Source: Acidobacteriota bacterium
GTDB taxonomy: Bacteria; Acidobacteriota; Terriglobia; Terriglobales; Acidobacteriaceae
DNA length: 64,000 nucleotides
Direction: 5' to 3'
Assembly: GCA_021780315.1 (NCBI GenBank)
Contig: JAJXYY010000024.1
Coordinates: 1-64,000 of the forward strand
The notes beneath the pieces were generated by a model. The model saw nothing but the letters and a program-made list of their open reading frames with translations. It did not search any database and was not told where the DNA came from. The position numbers and the translations under genes are program-made. Positions 29,340 to 40,008 of this stretch are shown piece after piece; the stretch's first letter is position 1; the number at the start of each line of letters is the position of its first letter.

Positions 29340-30280
29340 CAATGATCTCGACTGGCGGTGATGTGCTTGAAGCCAAACTCGGCGTAGGCCGCTTGCGCTT
29401 GATCGGATTGGAGGTAGGCGATCCATGCGGCAGCGGCGGCGGAGTGCGGGGCGCTATGGACCACACCGGCGGCGTAGATGGCTGTGGTGTTGACATCGTC
29501 GGGAATCGCTACGCCAGAGATTGGATTCCCAATCTTCTGTTGGAAGCGAACCTCCGAGGCCCAGACGACGCCGGCATCGGCTTTGCCCTGCAGGATGCGC
29601 ATGGGAGTCTGGCGGTGGTGAATCTGAGTGAGCGATGTGGTGCCGTCGTGTACCTTTTGCGTGTAGACCGTATCCACCAGGGACTGCCCGCCGGCTTTAC
29701 GGAGTGAGTCGGATACCTGGCGCGCAACACCTTCGGTTTCAGGATTGGGCATCGCGAGGCGCAGGGTAGGGGCAGCGAGATCCTTGAGCCCAGTGATGTG
29801 CTTTGGATTTCCTGCGGCGACCATGATTTCAAGGTTGTTCGTGGCGTAGCGAACGACGTTGTCGACGATGCCTTGCTGGTGCAGGTCGTCGAGGACGCGG
29901 GCACCTGCCTCATAGACATCGGGGACGACGTGGAGGGTGAGATTGCCAACGGTGATGGTGTTGTCCTGCTGCATCTGCTTGCGCAGGATGCCGGGAGGGA
30001 GGGTCTCGTAAAAGATGTGGCCTGCCAGTTCCGGATGTTGCTTTTCAAAACCTGCGATGAGCCGGGGCAGGACGAAGAACTGATTGCCGCCAATGAAGAG
30101 CACCAGTTTAGCGTCCTGAGGGTTGCCGTGCAGGTCGGGTATGTTGTCCACGTCATCTACGTGAAAGACGAGCCCTTTGCTTGGGGCTGGATTGTTAGCG
30201 CCGGCACTCCATGGTGGCGCGGTCTGAGCGATGGCGCAGACCGGGAGCAGCAGTGTAGTTGCCAGAGTGATTTTACGCAT
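29339..30280 (-). CDS. Periplasmic substrate-binding protein, ModA-like fold (no ABC partner nearby)
   Basis: Signal peptide; PBP2-like features (LVLFIGGNQFFVLPRLIAGFEKQHPE..., GKADAGVVWASEV, AWIAYLQSDQAQAAYAEFGF). Confidence 0.75.
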   Translation of the reverse strand: MRKITLATTLLLPVCAIAQTAPPWSAGANNPAPSKGLVFHVDDVDNIPDLHGNPQDAKLVLFIGGNQFFVLPRLIAGFEKQHPELAGHIFYETLPPGILRKQMQQDNTITVGNLTLHVVPDVYEAGARVLDDLHQQGIVDNVVRYATNNLEIMVAAGNPKHITGLKDLAAPTLRLAMPNPETEGVARQVSDSLRKAGGQSLVDTVYTQKVHDGTTSLTQIHHRQTPMRILQGKADAGVVWASEVRFQQKIGNPISGVAIPDDVNTTAIYAAGVVHSAPHSAAAAAWIAYLQSDQAQAAYAEFGFKHITASRDH

Positions 30281-30304
30281 CTTGGTAGAGTCCTTCAGTG
30301 ATGG

Positions 30305-31015
30305 CTAAATGGTGATGTAGGTGAAGTGACCATCGGACTGGAGCAGGGAGACTGCGGCGACCATGGCAGGTACGATAAGAACGCCTGGGATGAGGTGTGC
30401 CTGCAGGTCTTGCACAATCTCTTCGACTGAGCTTTTGATTGCGTATTTGGCGACGAGTGCGTGTGCCTGTTCTTCGGTTGCGGTGTGGCAACTGAGGAAG
30501 AGGACGCCACGAGCCTGAAGGGCTTCGATGCTGGTGTCCTGCAGGGGGGAGTCAGCCTCGTTGGGGTTGGTCGAGGTGCCGCTGGATTTACGTAGATAGA
30601 TGTTGCGTGTGGCTGGCTTGCCGGTTTTAGGATCGGTGACCTGGAGCCACTCGCCGAGGCGATACTTCTCCCACATGGCGTCGTCGAAGTTGAGCATGTT
30701 GGATGGGCCGTGGAGGGCAGCGGCGAGCTTGATCTGGTTGGCGGGGATGTTGAAGCCGTAGTGAAAGCCGTTCAAGGAATTCTTGATGTTACTGAGAAAT
30801 TTGCCTTCGCCGATGGCGCGGATGTCAAAGACCTGTTTTGCGCGTGCGGGGTGTTTGATGAGTTGATCAAACTCCGCAAACTTCCAGTCGGAGTGCTGGT
30901 AGACCAGTTGAGCCTGAGCCGAGGGAAGAGCAAGGCTGGCGAAGGCAGCCATACCGGTGGAGATGGTTCCTACGAAGGATCTGCGTGAAAGGCTCATGGA
31001 GGCCAATCTTACCAA
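30305..31015 (-). CDS. Tat-exported DsrE-like protein
   Basis: SRRSFVGTIS twin-arginine signal; HGPSNMLNFDDAMWEKYRLGE and ARGVLFLSCHTATEEQA resemble secreted DsrE-like proteins. Confidence 0.55.
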   Translation of the reverse strand: MVRLASMSLSRRSFVGTISTGMAAFASLALPSAQAQLVYQHSDWKFAEFDQLIKHPARAKQVFDIRAIGEGKFLSNIKNSLNGFHYGFNIPANQIKLAAALHGPSNMLNFDDAMWEKYRLGEWLQVTDPKTGKPATRNIYLRKSSGTSTNPNEADSPLQDTSIEALQARGVLFLSCHTATEEQAHALVAKYAIKSSVEEIVQDLQAHLIPGVLIVPAMVAAVSLLQSDGHFTYITI

Positions 31016-32189
31016 AGTGCAAGGTGATTCGACCTGAGGTTCGCCGTGTTTAATTTTCGTGATCTGGGAGGGAAAAATGGAGTCGGATGCAGTCCGGTGC
31101 GAAGCGTACTCTGCGTGACACGCCTGCTAAAGGGGAAAATGCAACCAACTCCGTGTTTTAGCTCTTGATTTCGGCACAAAATTCCAATGAATATGGGCAC
31201 CTATGCGGTGTAGACGTTTTACTTAAACAGGGAAGAGTATGGAGCTATCCAGAGACCAGTTTCCTCCGCCGCCGAATCTTCCTCCGACGGCTCCCATCCC
31301 TGCCCCCAAAATTAGCTGATTCGAATGCTAAGAGGGTATTCGAATCGTGCCTCTCGCTCGACCAAGCGTCCTAGATGACGACAAGTGCATTGTTCAGGAC
31401 AGATCCGGTAGCTTCGGCCTTTGGATGAGTGCATGTAGTTGTTCTCGCCAACTGGGAATCAAAGTTACCGATAGTCAAAAACTTACGGATGGTTGGGCGC
31501 CTCGGAACCATAGTCAATATACCCAATGACCTCATGCTGCATGCTGGGTAGTCTAAGCCGGGCGTGACCGAGCACACCGTGATCAACTGATGCCAACGTT
31601 ATTGGAGCGACCGGAAAGTGGACTCTCTGCGTCCTCGCCCTGGTATTGCCATGCCTTCAGCCACTCCGGCCAGGCGGGGACTCTGGAGGAATGGTTCGAC
31701 GCGGCGCGTCTGGAGGTGGGTATGTTGCGAAGGGCTTCCACACGAGGCCGGGCCCAATCGAAGGGCACGAGAAAGGACTGGACTTGACGTCAGAGGAGAA
31801 GCGGGATCTGAGGCAATGATGCGGATGTCCATGCTTTACACGTGACGATCCCTGATCAGACCAGTTTTCGGTAAGGTGACAGGTCCGAGCCGTTCTTTGC
31901 GGATCCCAGAAACTAACGCTCAATGATTTTTAGCGTTACATTGGTTTGGCGTTCCAGGAGTTGGAATGCTGTCGAAGACCTGTTCTCCATCAGTCTGAGT
32001 CTGGGGCATTGGAGTGGAGAGGCTGATGCCGCTAGATACGAGCACTATCTAGTATTTCGTATTTCGAGGCGATGCTGCGGGACAGCTCTTCAACTTCGAT
32101 CATAGGAAGTTCAGGGAAAAAGGCGCCAAGCAGCCGACATCGTGAAAGTCCGAAGGCGTTTATGGCAGCCTTAGGCAAAAGGGGATGGA

Positions 32190-34625
32190 ATGGGTTCTCA
32201 GATTGATCGTTATCCGGATTGGAAAATACCAGTTTTGAGGATGGGACAGATTCTCATAGGGGTTGTGTCACTGGGAGCGATGGCCATGGCCCAAAGTGGG
32301 TCGCTGGTGTTGGCACGGGATGGCCGGGTGATTTCTTTGGAACCCTACGCCCCAAACATAGTGCGTGTGACGATGAGCACCGACAGGGCCAGAGCCACAG
32401 GCCGCCCTGGCTACGGGTTCGTAGCCCAGCCTTCGGCTCAGGGATGGATACACGAACGTGATTCTGAAGGCTACGACGTATTTCGATCTGCTCGGATGGT
32501 TGTGCGTGTGTCGCCCGAGAATCTTCGCAGGGAGAAACTATCGCAGCCCATGCCGCTCGACGCGTTGAATCTTAAACTACGGGATCCTTACTTCGGAGGC
32601 GGGGGTGGGCACGGACCTCAAGATGATGGTCTACAAGTGACCACGACGAGCGGCAAGATGTTGCTGCACATGCGCAACTGGGGGATGCTGTCGGAAAGTG
32701 ATGCGATGGCGGCGGATGCAGGGAAGAAGAGCTACAAGGTTACGGCTGCATTCGATTCACCTCAGGGAGAACACTACTACGGATTAGGACAGCAGCAAAA
32801 AGGCTGGATGGACCTCCGAGACCACGAAATACGCTGCTGGCATGACTACGGCGCACTTGGAGGCGAGAACGTTTGTGTGCCCTTTATGGTGTCAAGCCGT
32901 GGCTATGGTCTGGTATGGGACAATCCTTCCAAGACAACGATCAATCTGGGATTCAATGGAAACAATTCGTGGTCGTCCGAGATAGGAGAGCGCGTTTCGT
33001 ATTTCGTCATTGCAGGAGAGAGCAGTGACGAAATCTATGAAGGTTACCGCTTGCTCACGGGAGCGACACAAATGCTGCCAAAGGCGGCTTATGGATATAT
33101 CCAGAGTAAGGCGATCTATCCGACTCAGGCTCAGATTCTCGATGTGGCCAAGGAATATCGTCAGAAGAAGTTGCCGCTGGACGTGCTCGTGGTGGACTTT
33201 CTCAATATGACCAAACAGGGGGAACTTGACCTCGATCCAAAGCGGTGGCCGGACCCGGCTGCGATGAATCGTGAACTGCACTCGATGGGAGTGAAGACGA
33301 TGTTGAGCGTCTGGCCACACTTTGCAGCCGGAACGCAGTTCTATGACGAGCTACTCAGCAAAGGCTGGTTGATTCTTGATCGGAACGGAGCCCCGGATTC
33401 TGGCGGCTACAAAAAGAATATTGGGCCGAATATTGATACCACGAACCCGGAAGCCGCGAAGTGGTTTTGGGAGAAGATACGCGACAGGTACGTAAAACCT
33501 TATGGTTTCGATTACATCTGGCTGGATGAGACGGAGCCGGACGTCGATCCTGCGAATGATAGGTTTACGATCGGTTCGGGGACGCGGTACTACAACGTGT
33601 ATCCTCTGTTTCACACTGCCGCGGTGTATGAGGGCTTTCGGCGTGACTTTGGAGACAGCCGTCGGGTGCTGATCCTAGCCAGGGCTGCCTATCTCGGGGC
33701 GCAGCGTAACGGCACGTTATTTTGGTCGAGCGACATTGTCTCGACATGGGATATGCTCAAGCGCTCAATCCCTGCGGGGTTGAACTTCACCGCTACCGGT
33801 CTCCCTTACTGGGACACTGATATTGCTGGGTTCTTCTCGCCATCGGTTCCAGCGGACTACCACGCCGAACACAAACCGCTCATAGATGGATCCGATGTTC
33901 GTGCCACGATTGGCAACTATGAGGACTATCCCGAACTGTTCGTCCGATGGTTCGAATGGGGTGCCTTTCAACCAGTGATGCGTACCCATGGAGAAAGAAA
34001 TCACAACGAAGTATGGTCCTACGGCAAGCAGGCCGAACCGATTCTCGCGAAGTATCTGAAGCTGCGTTACCAGCTCCTGCCGTACACCTATTCGGTTGCC
34101 TATCGGAGCTACCAGACCGGTGCTCCATATATGAGGGCTTTGTTCATGGATTTTCCTTCAGATCCGAAGGCCGCCGATATCCCGGATGAATATATGTACG
34201 GTCCTGCATTCCTGGTAGCTCCAGTAGTGGATCAGGGCGCGACATCCCGAACTGTTTATTTGCCCGCTGGCTGCGACTGGTACAACTACTGGACGAACGA
34301 ACGGCTTCACGGCGGACAGACCATTGAGGTGGATGCACCCATCGATACGCTGCCGCTGTTTGTGAGAGCGGGAAGCATTGTGCCTGTTGGGTCCGAGATC
34401 GGGAGCACCGAGCAGGCGCAGACGATTGCATCCGTGCGGATATATCCGGGAGCGGACGTCAGCTTTACTCTGTTTCAGGATGACGGCAGAACCTATGGTT
34501 ACGAGAAAGGCGCTGGGTCGGTAACGAAGCTGACATGGGATGACAAAACTCAACGGCTGAATCATGAAGGTGCCCCAGCATGGCCAGGGCGGGACAAGCC
34601 AGTAGTAACAGTGGTAAGCAAGTAG
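32190..34625 (+). CDS. Glycoside hydrolase family 31 (alpha-xylosidase/alpha-glucosidase type)
   Basis: FDYIWLDETEPD catalytic motif, GLPYWDTDIAGFF, VLILARAAYLGAQRNGTLFWSSD. Confidence 0.92.
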   Translation: MGSQIDRYPDWKIPVLRMGQILIGVVSLGAMAMAQSGSLVLARDGRVISLEPYAPNIVRVTMSTDRARATGRPGYGFVAQPSAQGWIHERDSEGYDVFRSARMVVRVSPENLRREKLSQPMPLDALNLKLRDPYFGGGGGHGPQDDGLQVTTTSGKMLLHMRNWGMLSESDAMAADAGKKSYKVTAAFDSPQGEHYYGLGQQQKGWMDLRDHEIRCWHDYGALGGENVCVPFMVSSRGYGLVWDNPSKTTINLGFNGNNSWSSEIGERVSYFVIAGESSDEIYEGYRLLTGATQMLPKAAYGYIQSKAIYPTQAQILDVAKEYRQKKLPLDVLVVDFLNMTKQGELDLDPKRWPDPAAMNRELHSMGVKTMLSVWPHFAAGTQFYDELLSKGWLILDRNGAPDSGGYKKNIGPNIDTTNPEAAKWFWEKIRDRYVKPYGFDYIWLDETEPDVDPANDRFTIGSGTRYYNVYPLFHTAAVYEGFRRDFGDSRRVLILARAAYLGAQRNGTLFWSSDIVSTWDMLKRSIPAGLNFTATGLPYWDTDIAGFFSPSVPADYHAEHKPLIDGSDVRATIGNYEDYPELFVRWFEWGAFQPVMRTHGERNHNEVWSYGKQAEPILAKYLKLRYQLLPYTYSVAYRSYQTGAPYMRALFMDFPSDPKAADIPDEYMYGPAFLVAPVVDQGATSRTVYLPAGCDWYNYWTNERLHGGQTIEVDAPIDTLPLFVRAGSIVPVGSEIGSTEQAQTIASVRIYPGADVSFTLFQDDGRTYGYEKGAGSVTKLTWDDKTQRLNHEGAPAWPGRDKPVVTVVSK

Positions 34626-35059
34626 CTGAAAAGCAGCCCCGTAATTCCTTGGCGCCTCTGGAACTGGTATTTTGTTTTCGCTCGACGACTAGCCCGAAAG
34701 ACTGGTAGCACTGTTGTATCGGGTCGCCTAGTGTCGGCATTTTCCTGCTTCCTGTCGCGGTCGCTGCCAAGCTCACTGCCGGATGGCCCGCTTGCCTTGT
34801 GGACTAGTACGTCGTCAATCTAAAGCAGTACTGTGCAATCGCGATGAACGTGGGCGACCAGAATGGACTGCGCTTCGATGCGATCCAACTACATGAGGTA
34901 CTGGACTGTCATTCATTCTCAATATTTTTGCGATTTACCCGGCACACACTCCAGCTCTGTTACGGACCGCTACCAAAATGTTATTCTGCCGTTCTACAAC
35001 AAGAGCCTTAGCATCACGGCCGTCTGCTACTAGAGTTAAGCAACACCTTGGAGAATGCC

Positions 35060-37711
35060 ATGTCGCTTCGTCTGAAACTCTCACTCGCCTTCGGCGCCTT
35101 GTTCTCAGCGATGCTCCTGCCAGCTGCGGCGCAGCAGGACACGGCGCATATGCCGTTTATGAATCCACAACTTGCTCCGGAGCAGCGCGCCACGGATCTG
35201 GTGCATCGCATGACGCTCGCAGAGAAGGCGTCGGAGATGCAGAACAACTCCGCAGCCGTACCGCGCCTGAACATTCCGGCCTATCAGTGGTGGAGCGAGG
35301 CTCTTCACGGAGTGATCAACGAGGGTGTCACCGAGTACCCGGAACCGGTAGGCCTGGCCGCGACTTTTGACCCAGCAGGCATCCACACCATGGCCGCAGA
35401 GATCGGTGTGGAAGGCCGCATCAAGCATGTGCAGAACCTGCGCGAGGGCCACATCGGCATCATGGGTGGGCTGGATTTCTGGTCACCCAACCTGAACATC
35501 TTTCGCGATCCACGCTGGGGCCGCGGGCAGGAGACCTACGGCGAGGATCCGTTCCTGACCGGCCGCATGGGCGTTGCCTATGTGACAGGGTTGCAGGGTG
35601 ACAACCCCAAGTACTACTTAGGCATTGCGACTCCCAAGCACTTCGCCGTTCACAGCGGCCCCGAGCCGACTCGTCACTTTGCTGATGTCGACGTGAGCAG
35701 GCACGACGAGGTGGACACTTATGAGCCGGCTTTTCGCGCGGCCATTGTCGAGGGTAAGGCTGGTTCGGTGATGTGTGCCTACAACGCCATAAACGGCGAA
35801 CCGGCCTGCGCCAACCAGTACTTACTGCAGGATCAACTGCGGGGCAAGTGGGACTTCCATGGCTATGTTGTTTCTGACTGCGACGCTGTGCGCGATGTTG
35901 CCGCGAATCATCGCTATCGGCCCACGCAGGCACAGGGGGTAGCCATCTCGGTGATACGTGGCATGGACAACGAGTGCGTGACCTTCAACAAGCGCTTTGG
36001 CGAGCCGGTAGACAAGGCCTACATCGATGCCGTGCAGCAGGGCTATCTGCAAGAAAGTACACTCGATACTGCGCTCATCCGCCTGTTCACCGCTCGCATC
36101 AAGCTCGGCATGTTTGATCCGCCCGCCATGGTGCCGTACTCGAACATCGACGAGAAGGAACTGGACAGCGCTGAGCATCGCGCCCACGCACGCAAGCTGG
36201 CGGAGGAGTCGATGGTGCTGCTCAAGAATGATGGACTGCTGCCGCTCAAGTCGCAGATCCGCAAGATCGCGGTTGTCGGCCCGTTGGCGGAGCAGACCCG
36301 GCCGCTGATCGGCAACTATGCGGGCCACCCCACGCACATCGTCTCGATCCTTGATGGGCTGCACGCGCAGTTTCCCGGTGTCTCCATCACATATGTGCCG
36401 GGTACACAGTTTCTTAATCCTGATGGAACCCCCGTACCAAACGACGTACTGACCACTCCAGACGGCAAACCAGGATTGCATGCCGAGTACAACGAGGGCC
36501 GGCGTGGCTTCGACGATGTGCCTAAGAAGCTCGTAGAGCGCACTGAGCCCAATATCAATCTCACCAGAGCTACGTTGCCCAAAGAAGTCGCGGACAGGAA
36601 GCGCTTTGGCGTGCAGTGGACGGGCTTTCTCACGCCCTCGACGACAGGGGAGTACCTGCTCGGTGTGCGTAGCCAAGGCTTTGCTCACGTGAGCGTCGAC
36701 GGCAAGCAGGTGGCGTCGGACGGCGGCGGTGGCGACCTTGAACCTGTCATGGGCCGAGTGAAGCTTGAGAAAGGCCACAAGGTTGCACTCCTGATCACAG
36801 GTGGCACGCAGGACGGCAATGCGCATACCGAACTGATCTGGAGCAGATACGATCCCACAGTTTCGCCCGAAGCAGTTGCCGCTGCGCGCAGTGCGGACGC
36901 GATCATTGCCGTCGTAGGCATCACCAGCCAGCTCGAAGGGGAAGAGATGCCCGTGAGCGAACCGGGTTTTCTGGGCGGCGACCGCACCAGCATTGACCTG
37001 CCGCGGCCTGAAGAAGACCTGGTGGAAGCGGTGGCAGCGACAGGCAAGCCCCTCGCAGTAGTGCTGATCAACGGCAGCGCGCTAGCCGTTAACTGGATCA
37101 ACGACCACGCCAACGCCGTGCTTGAGGCCTGGTACCCCGGAGAAGAAGGCGGTGCGGCCGTGGCGGAGACGCTGAGCGGGAAGAACAACCCCGCGGGCCG
37201 GCTTCCGGTTACCTTTTATAAAGGTCTGGAAGGGCTGCCGAACTTTGAAGACTACGGCATGGCGAACCGCACATATCGCTACTTCACCGGAAAGCCGCTT
37301 TATGGCTTCGGCTACGGTCTCAGCTACACCACATTCCGCTATAGCAACCTGGCGATTTCTTCCACTGCCGTTGTCGCCGGGCAGCCCGTGGAAGCCGACG
37401 TCCTCGTGACCAATTCTGGCAAGCTCGCAGGTGATGAGGTTGTGCAGCTCTACCTCAAGTTCCCTGATGTCAAGGGAGCGCCGATAGTGGCTCTTCGTAG
37501 CTTCGAACGCATCCACCTTGATCCGGGTGCGAGCCAGAAGGTTCACTTCCATCTCAACCCGCGTGATCTGGGTATGGTGACCGACTTCGGCTCACCCATC
37601 ATCGCCGAAGGGGACTATACCCTCAGCTTGGGCGGCGGGCAGCCGGAAGGCAACAGCCCGGGAGTTACCGGCAAGTTTCACGTCGATGGTACCTACACGC
37701 TTCCTGAGTAG
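35060..37711 (+). CDS. Glycoside hydrolase family 3 with PA14 domain
   Basis: GYVVSDCDAVRD nucleophile motif; PA14-like insert; start set at MSLRLKLSLAFGA. Confidence 0.92.
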   Translation: MSLRLKLSLAFGALFSAMLLPAAAQQDTAHMPFMNPQLAPEQRATDLVHRMTLAEKASEMQNNSAAVPRLNIPAYQWWSEALHGVINEGVTEYPEPVGLAATFDPAGIHTMAAEIGVEGRIKHVQNLREGHIGIMGGLDFWSPNLNIFRDPRWGRGQETYGEDPFLTGRMGVAYVTGLQGDNPKYYLGIATPKHFAVHSGPEPTRHFADVDVSRHDEVDTYEPAFRAAIVEGKAGSVMCAYNAINGEPACANQYLLQDQLRGKWDFHGYVVSDCDAVRDVAANHRYRPTQAQGVAISVIRGMDNECVTFNKRFGEPVDKAYIDAVQQGYLQESTLDTALIRLFTARIKLGMFDPPAMVPYSNIDEKELDSAEHRAHARKLAEESMVLLKNDGLLPLKSQIRKIAVVGPLAEQTRPLIGNYAGHPTHIVSILDGLHAQFPGVSITYVPGTQFLNPDGTPVPNDVLTTPDGKPGLHAEYNEGRRGFDDVPKKLVERTEPNINLTRATLPKEVADRKRFGVQWTGFLTPSTTGEYLLGVRSQGFAHVSVDGKQVASDGGGGDLEPVMGRVKLEKGHKVALLITGGTQDGNAHTELIWSRYDPTVSPEAVAAARSADAIIAVVGITSQLEGEEMPVSEPGFLGGDRTSIDLPRPEEDLVEAVAATGKPLAVVLINGSALAVNWINDHANAVLEAWYPGEEGGAAVAETLSGKNNPAGRLPVTFYKGLEGLPNFEDYGMANRTYRYFTGKPLYGFGYGLSYTTFRYSNLAISSTAVVAGQPVEADVLVTNSGKLAGDEVVQLYLKFPDVKGAPIVALRSFERIHLDPGASQKVHFHLNPRDLGMVTDFGSPIIAEGDYTLSLGGGQPEGNSPGVTGKFHVDGTYTLPE

Positions 37712-38296
37712 CTCAACACCTCCAGAAAGAAACTCTATCCCTAGGCCCAGTATGTCCGTTGATCTGGCCTGATCACATAAACACGATCGGTTGCGTCTTG
37801 CAGCATTATCTTCCAAGGAGAGTGGCCTCCGTGGGTCAGCGAGCGTGGCGCTGTTCTGAATATCTCTCTCATGACGCGTAAGCTTCGTTCGATATATCAA
37901 GTCGCATTCTTCTTGCTCGGCTGAGAGAATGTGAGCAGTCGCTGAATTCCATCGACACCCGAGTCAGATCAGAAGTTTGTCTGCTTCGGAGCTGCTATTG
38001 AGTGGTTCCGCTTTCTGCGCATCCAAAGCGCCTCGTTGGGAATGAACCATCTCTAAAACTGATGATCTCCACAGTTTTTACTGACTTCTGGAACAAGTCC
38101 GTAAGTCAGAGGGAGGATTTCGCTATCTTCGTGACAGCTTCGGCAAGACTGGTTTTGCCGAAGCCAGGTATCTACCTCTTCTTTGAGAAAGGTGAGAGCC
38201 GAGACAGGTCGTATGCCCCTTGCTTGGCAAAGGCGGATTGTTGGCCAAACAGAAAGATGCGGTAGGTGCACCATTAGGATTTGTATTTCAAGTCAT

Positions 38297-39178
38297 TTAC
38301 CTGGTGGCGATACTGATAGCGTTGAGTTCGGTGAGTACTTCAGGTGCGAGCTGAAGTTTGGCTACGCTCAGGTTCTCGCGCAGGTGAGTACGCCTGGATG
38401 TTCCGGCAATAAGCAGGATGTTGGGTGAGCGATGCAGGAGCCAGGCTTGTGCAAGCTGCATGGGCGTGATGCCGAGTGAGGCTGCGACGGTGTCTAAGAC
38501 CGAGGACTGCAGCGGTGTGAAGCCGCCGAGAGGGAAGTACGGGACGTAGGCAATACCCTGTTCGGCAAGCCCGTCGACGAAGGCGTCATCGCCGCGGTTG
38601 GCGAGGTTGTAAAAGTTCTGGATGCAGACGACTTCAGTAAGGGCTTGGGCCTCGGCGAGCTGGTGCGGCGTGACGGTGCTGAGGCCGATATGGCGAATGA
38701 GCCCCTGCTGCTTGAGTTCGATGAGCACTTTCAGAGGTTCCGCTATGGATCCCGGTTCAGGCGCAGTAAAACCACCCATGCGGAGGTTCACGATATCAAG
38801 AGCTTCGACGCCGAGATTGCGCAGGTTATCGTGGATGCTCTCCACCAGAGTTTCACGAGAACGGTCGAGAATCCAAGATCCATCATTACCACGGCGCGCG
38901 CCGACCTTGGTGACCAGGATGAGGTCTTTCGGGTAAGGGTACAGGGCTTCCTTGATGATCTGGTTAGTGATGTGCGGTCCGTAGAAGTCGCTGGTATCTA
39001 TGTGATTTACGCCGGAAGCGATAGCCTCACGCAGAACGGCGATGGCCTCGGAGCGGTCGCGGGGCGGCCCGAAGACATGAGGGCCTGCGAGCTGCATGGC
39101 GCCGTAGCCGACGCGGTGGACGGAGAGCGCAGTGCGGGGAAAGGTGAAGGTGTCGCCGAGCTTGGTCTGTTTCGTCAT
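38297..39178 (-). CDS. Aldo/keto reductase
   Basis: NHIDTSDFYGPHITNQIIKEAL; VTKVGARRGNDGSW; GLSTVTPHQL. Confidence 0.9.
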   Translation of the reverse strand: MTKQTKLGDTFTFPRTALSVHRVGYGAMQLAGPHVFGPPRDRSEAIAVLREAIASGVNHIDTSDFYGPHITNQIIKEALYPYPKDLILVTKVGARRGNDGSWILDRSRETLVESIHDNLRNLGVEALDIVNLRMGGFTAPEPGSIAEPLKVLIELKQQGLIRHIGLSTVTPHQLAEAQALTEVVCIQNFYNLANRGDDAFVDGLAEQGIAYVPYFPLGGFTPLQSSVLDTVAASLGITPMQLAQAWLLHRSPNILLIAGTSRRTHLRENLSVAKLQLAPEVLTELNAISIATR

Positions 39179-39261
39179 GTTTATGTCTCCCATTGTGAGT
39201 GACTGGCTGCAACGTCTGGTATGTGTTTAGATGAAGAAAGCTTCAGGTTAGGACTTCGCAT

Positions 39262-39900
39262 TTGGCGCAACGGACAGCAACCCGCTCGGAACCAAGAAAG
39301 ACGCCGGTTCAGGCGCGTTCCACCGCAAGTGTAGGCGCGATCCTGGAGGCGACTGTTCAGCTTTTACTGAGGGTCGGCAAAGAGAAACTAACGACGACAC
39401 TTGTGGCAAAACGCGCTGGGGTATCCGTGGGAACGCTGTACCAGTACTTCCCGAACAAGAGCGCTTTGCTACAGGCTGCTCTGAGGCTCCATGTGAAGGA
39501 GATCGTCGCAGAGGTGGATAAGGTTTGCGTGGCGCAGCGGGGACAGCCGGTGGAGCAGATGGCTGAGGCGCTGGCTGTGGCATTCTTAGCTGTGAAGATG
39601 CGCGACCCGAGGAAGAGTCGCGCGCTGTATGCAGTCAGTTCAGATGTCGATGGCATGAAGATTACCGCCGCTGCTGAGGCGCGTGTAAAGCAGGAAATTG
39701 TTGGACTGTTGGAGAGTGCGCCCGAGTTGTTGACGACGGATTTGGTGTTGATGGCGACGGTGCTGCAGAGCACCATTGCGGGGGTGAAACGGCAGTTGTT
39801 GGAGTCCGATATGCCTGAGGCGCAGTTTGAGGTGATGCAGCGCGAGCTGGTTTTGGTAGTGCGAGGTTATGCCCAGGCCTGCGTGGCACAGTCCCGATAG
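39262..39900 (+). CDS. TetR/AcrR family transcriptional regulator
   Basis: N-terminal HTH: ILEATVQLLLRVGKEKLTTTLVAKRAGVSVGTLYQYFPNKSALL; divergent from the AKR gene. Confidence 0.92.
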   Translation: MAQRTATRSEPRKTPVQARSTASVGAILEATVQLLLRVGKEKLTTTLVAKRAGVSVGTLYQYFPNKSALLQAALRLHVKEIVAEVDKVCVAQRGQPVEQMAEALAVAFLAVKMRDPRKSRALYAVSSDVDGMKITAAAEARVKQEIVGLLESAPELLTTDLVLMATVLQSTIAGVKRQLLESDMPEAQFEVMQRELVLVVRGYAQACVAQSR

Positions 39901-40008
39901 GGTGCTAACGTTTATCGTTGCTGAGCGCAAATGGAGGGGATTATCCCCATCCTCCCACGTTGAGACCGCGGAAGGATGGGGCCCTGTGATCTTCCCCGCA
40001 AAGGTCTC

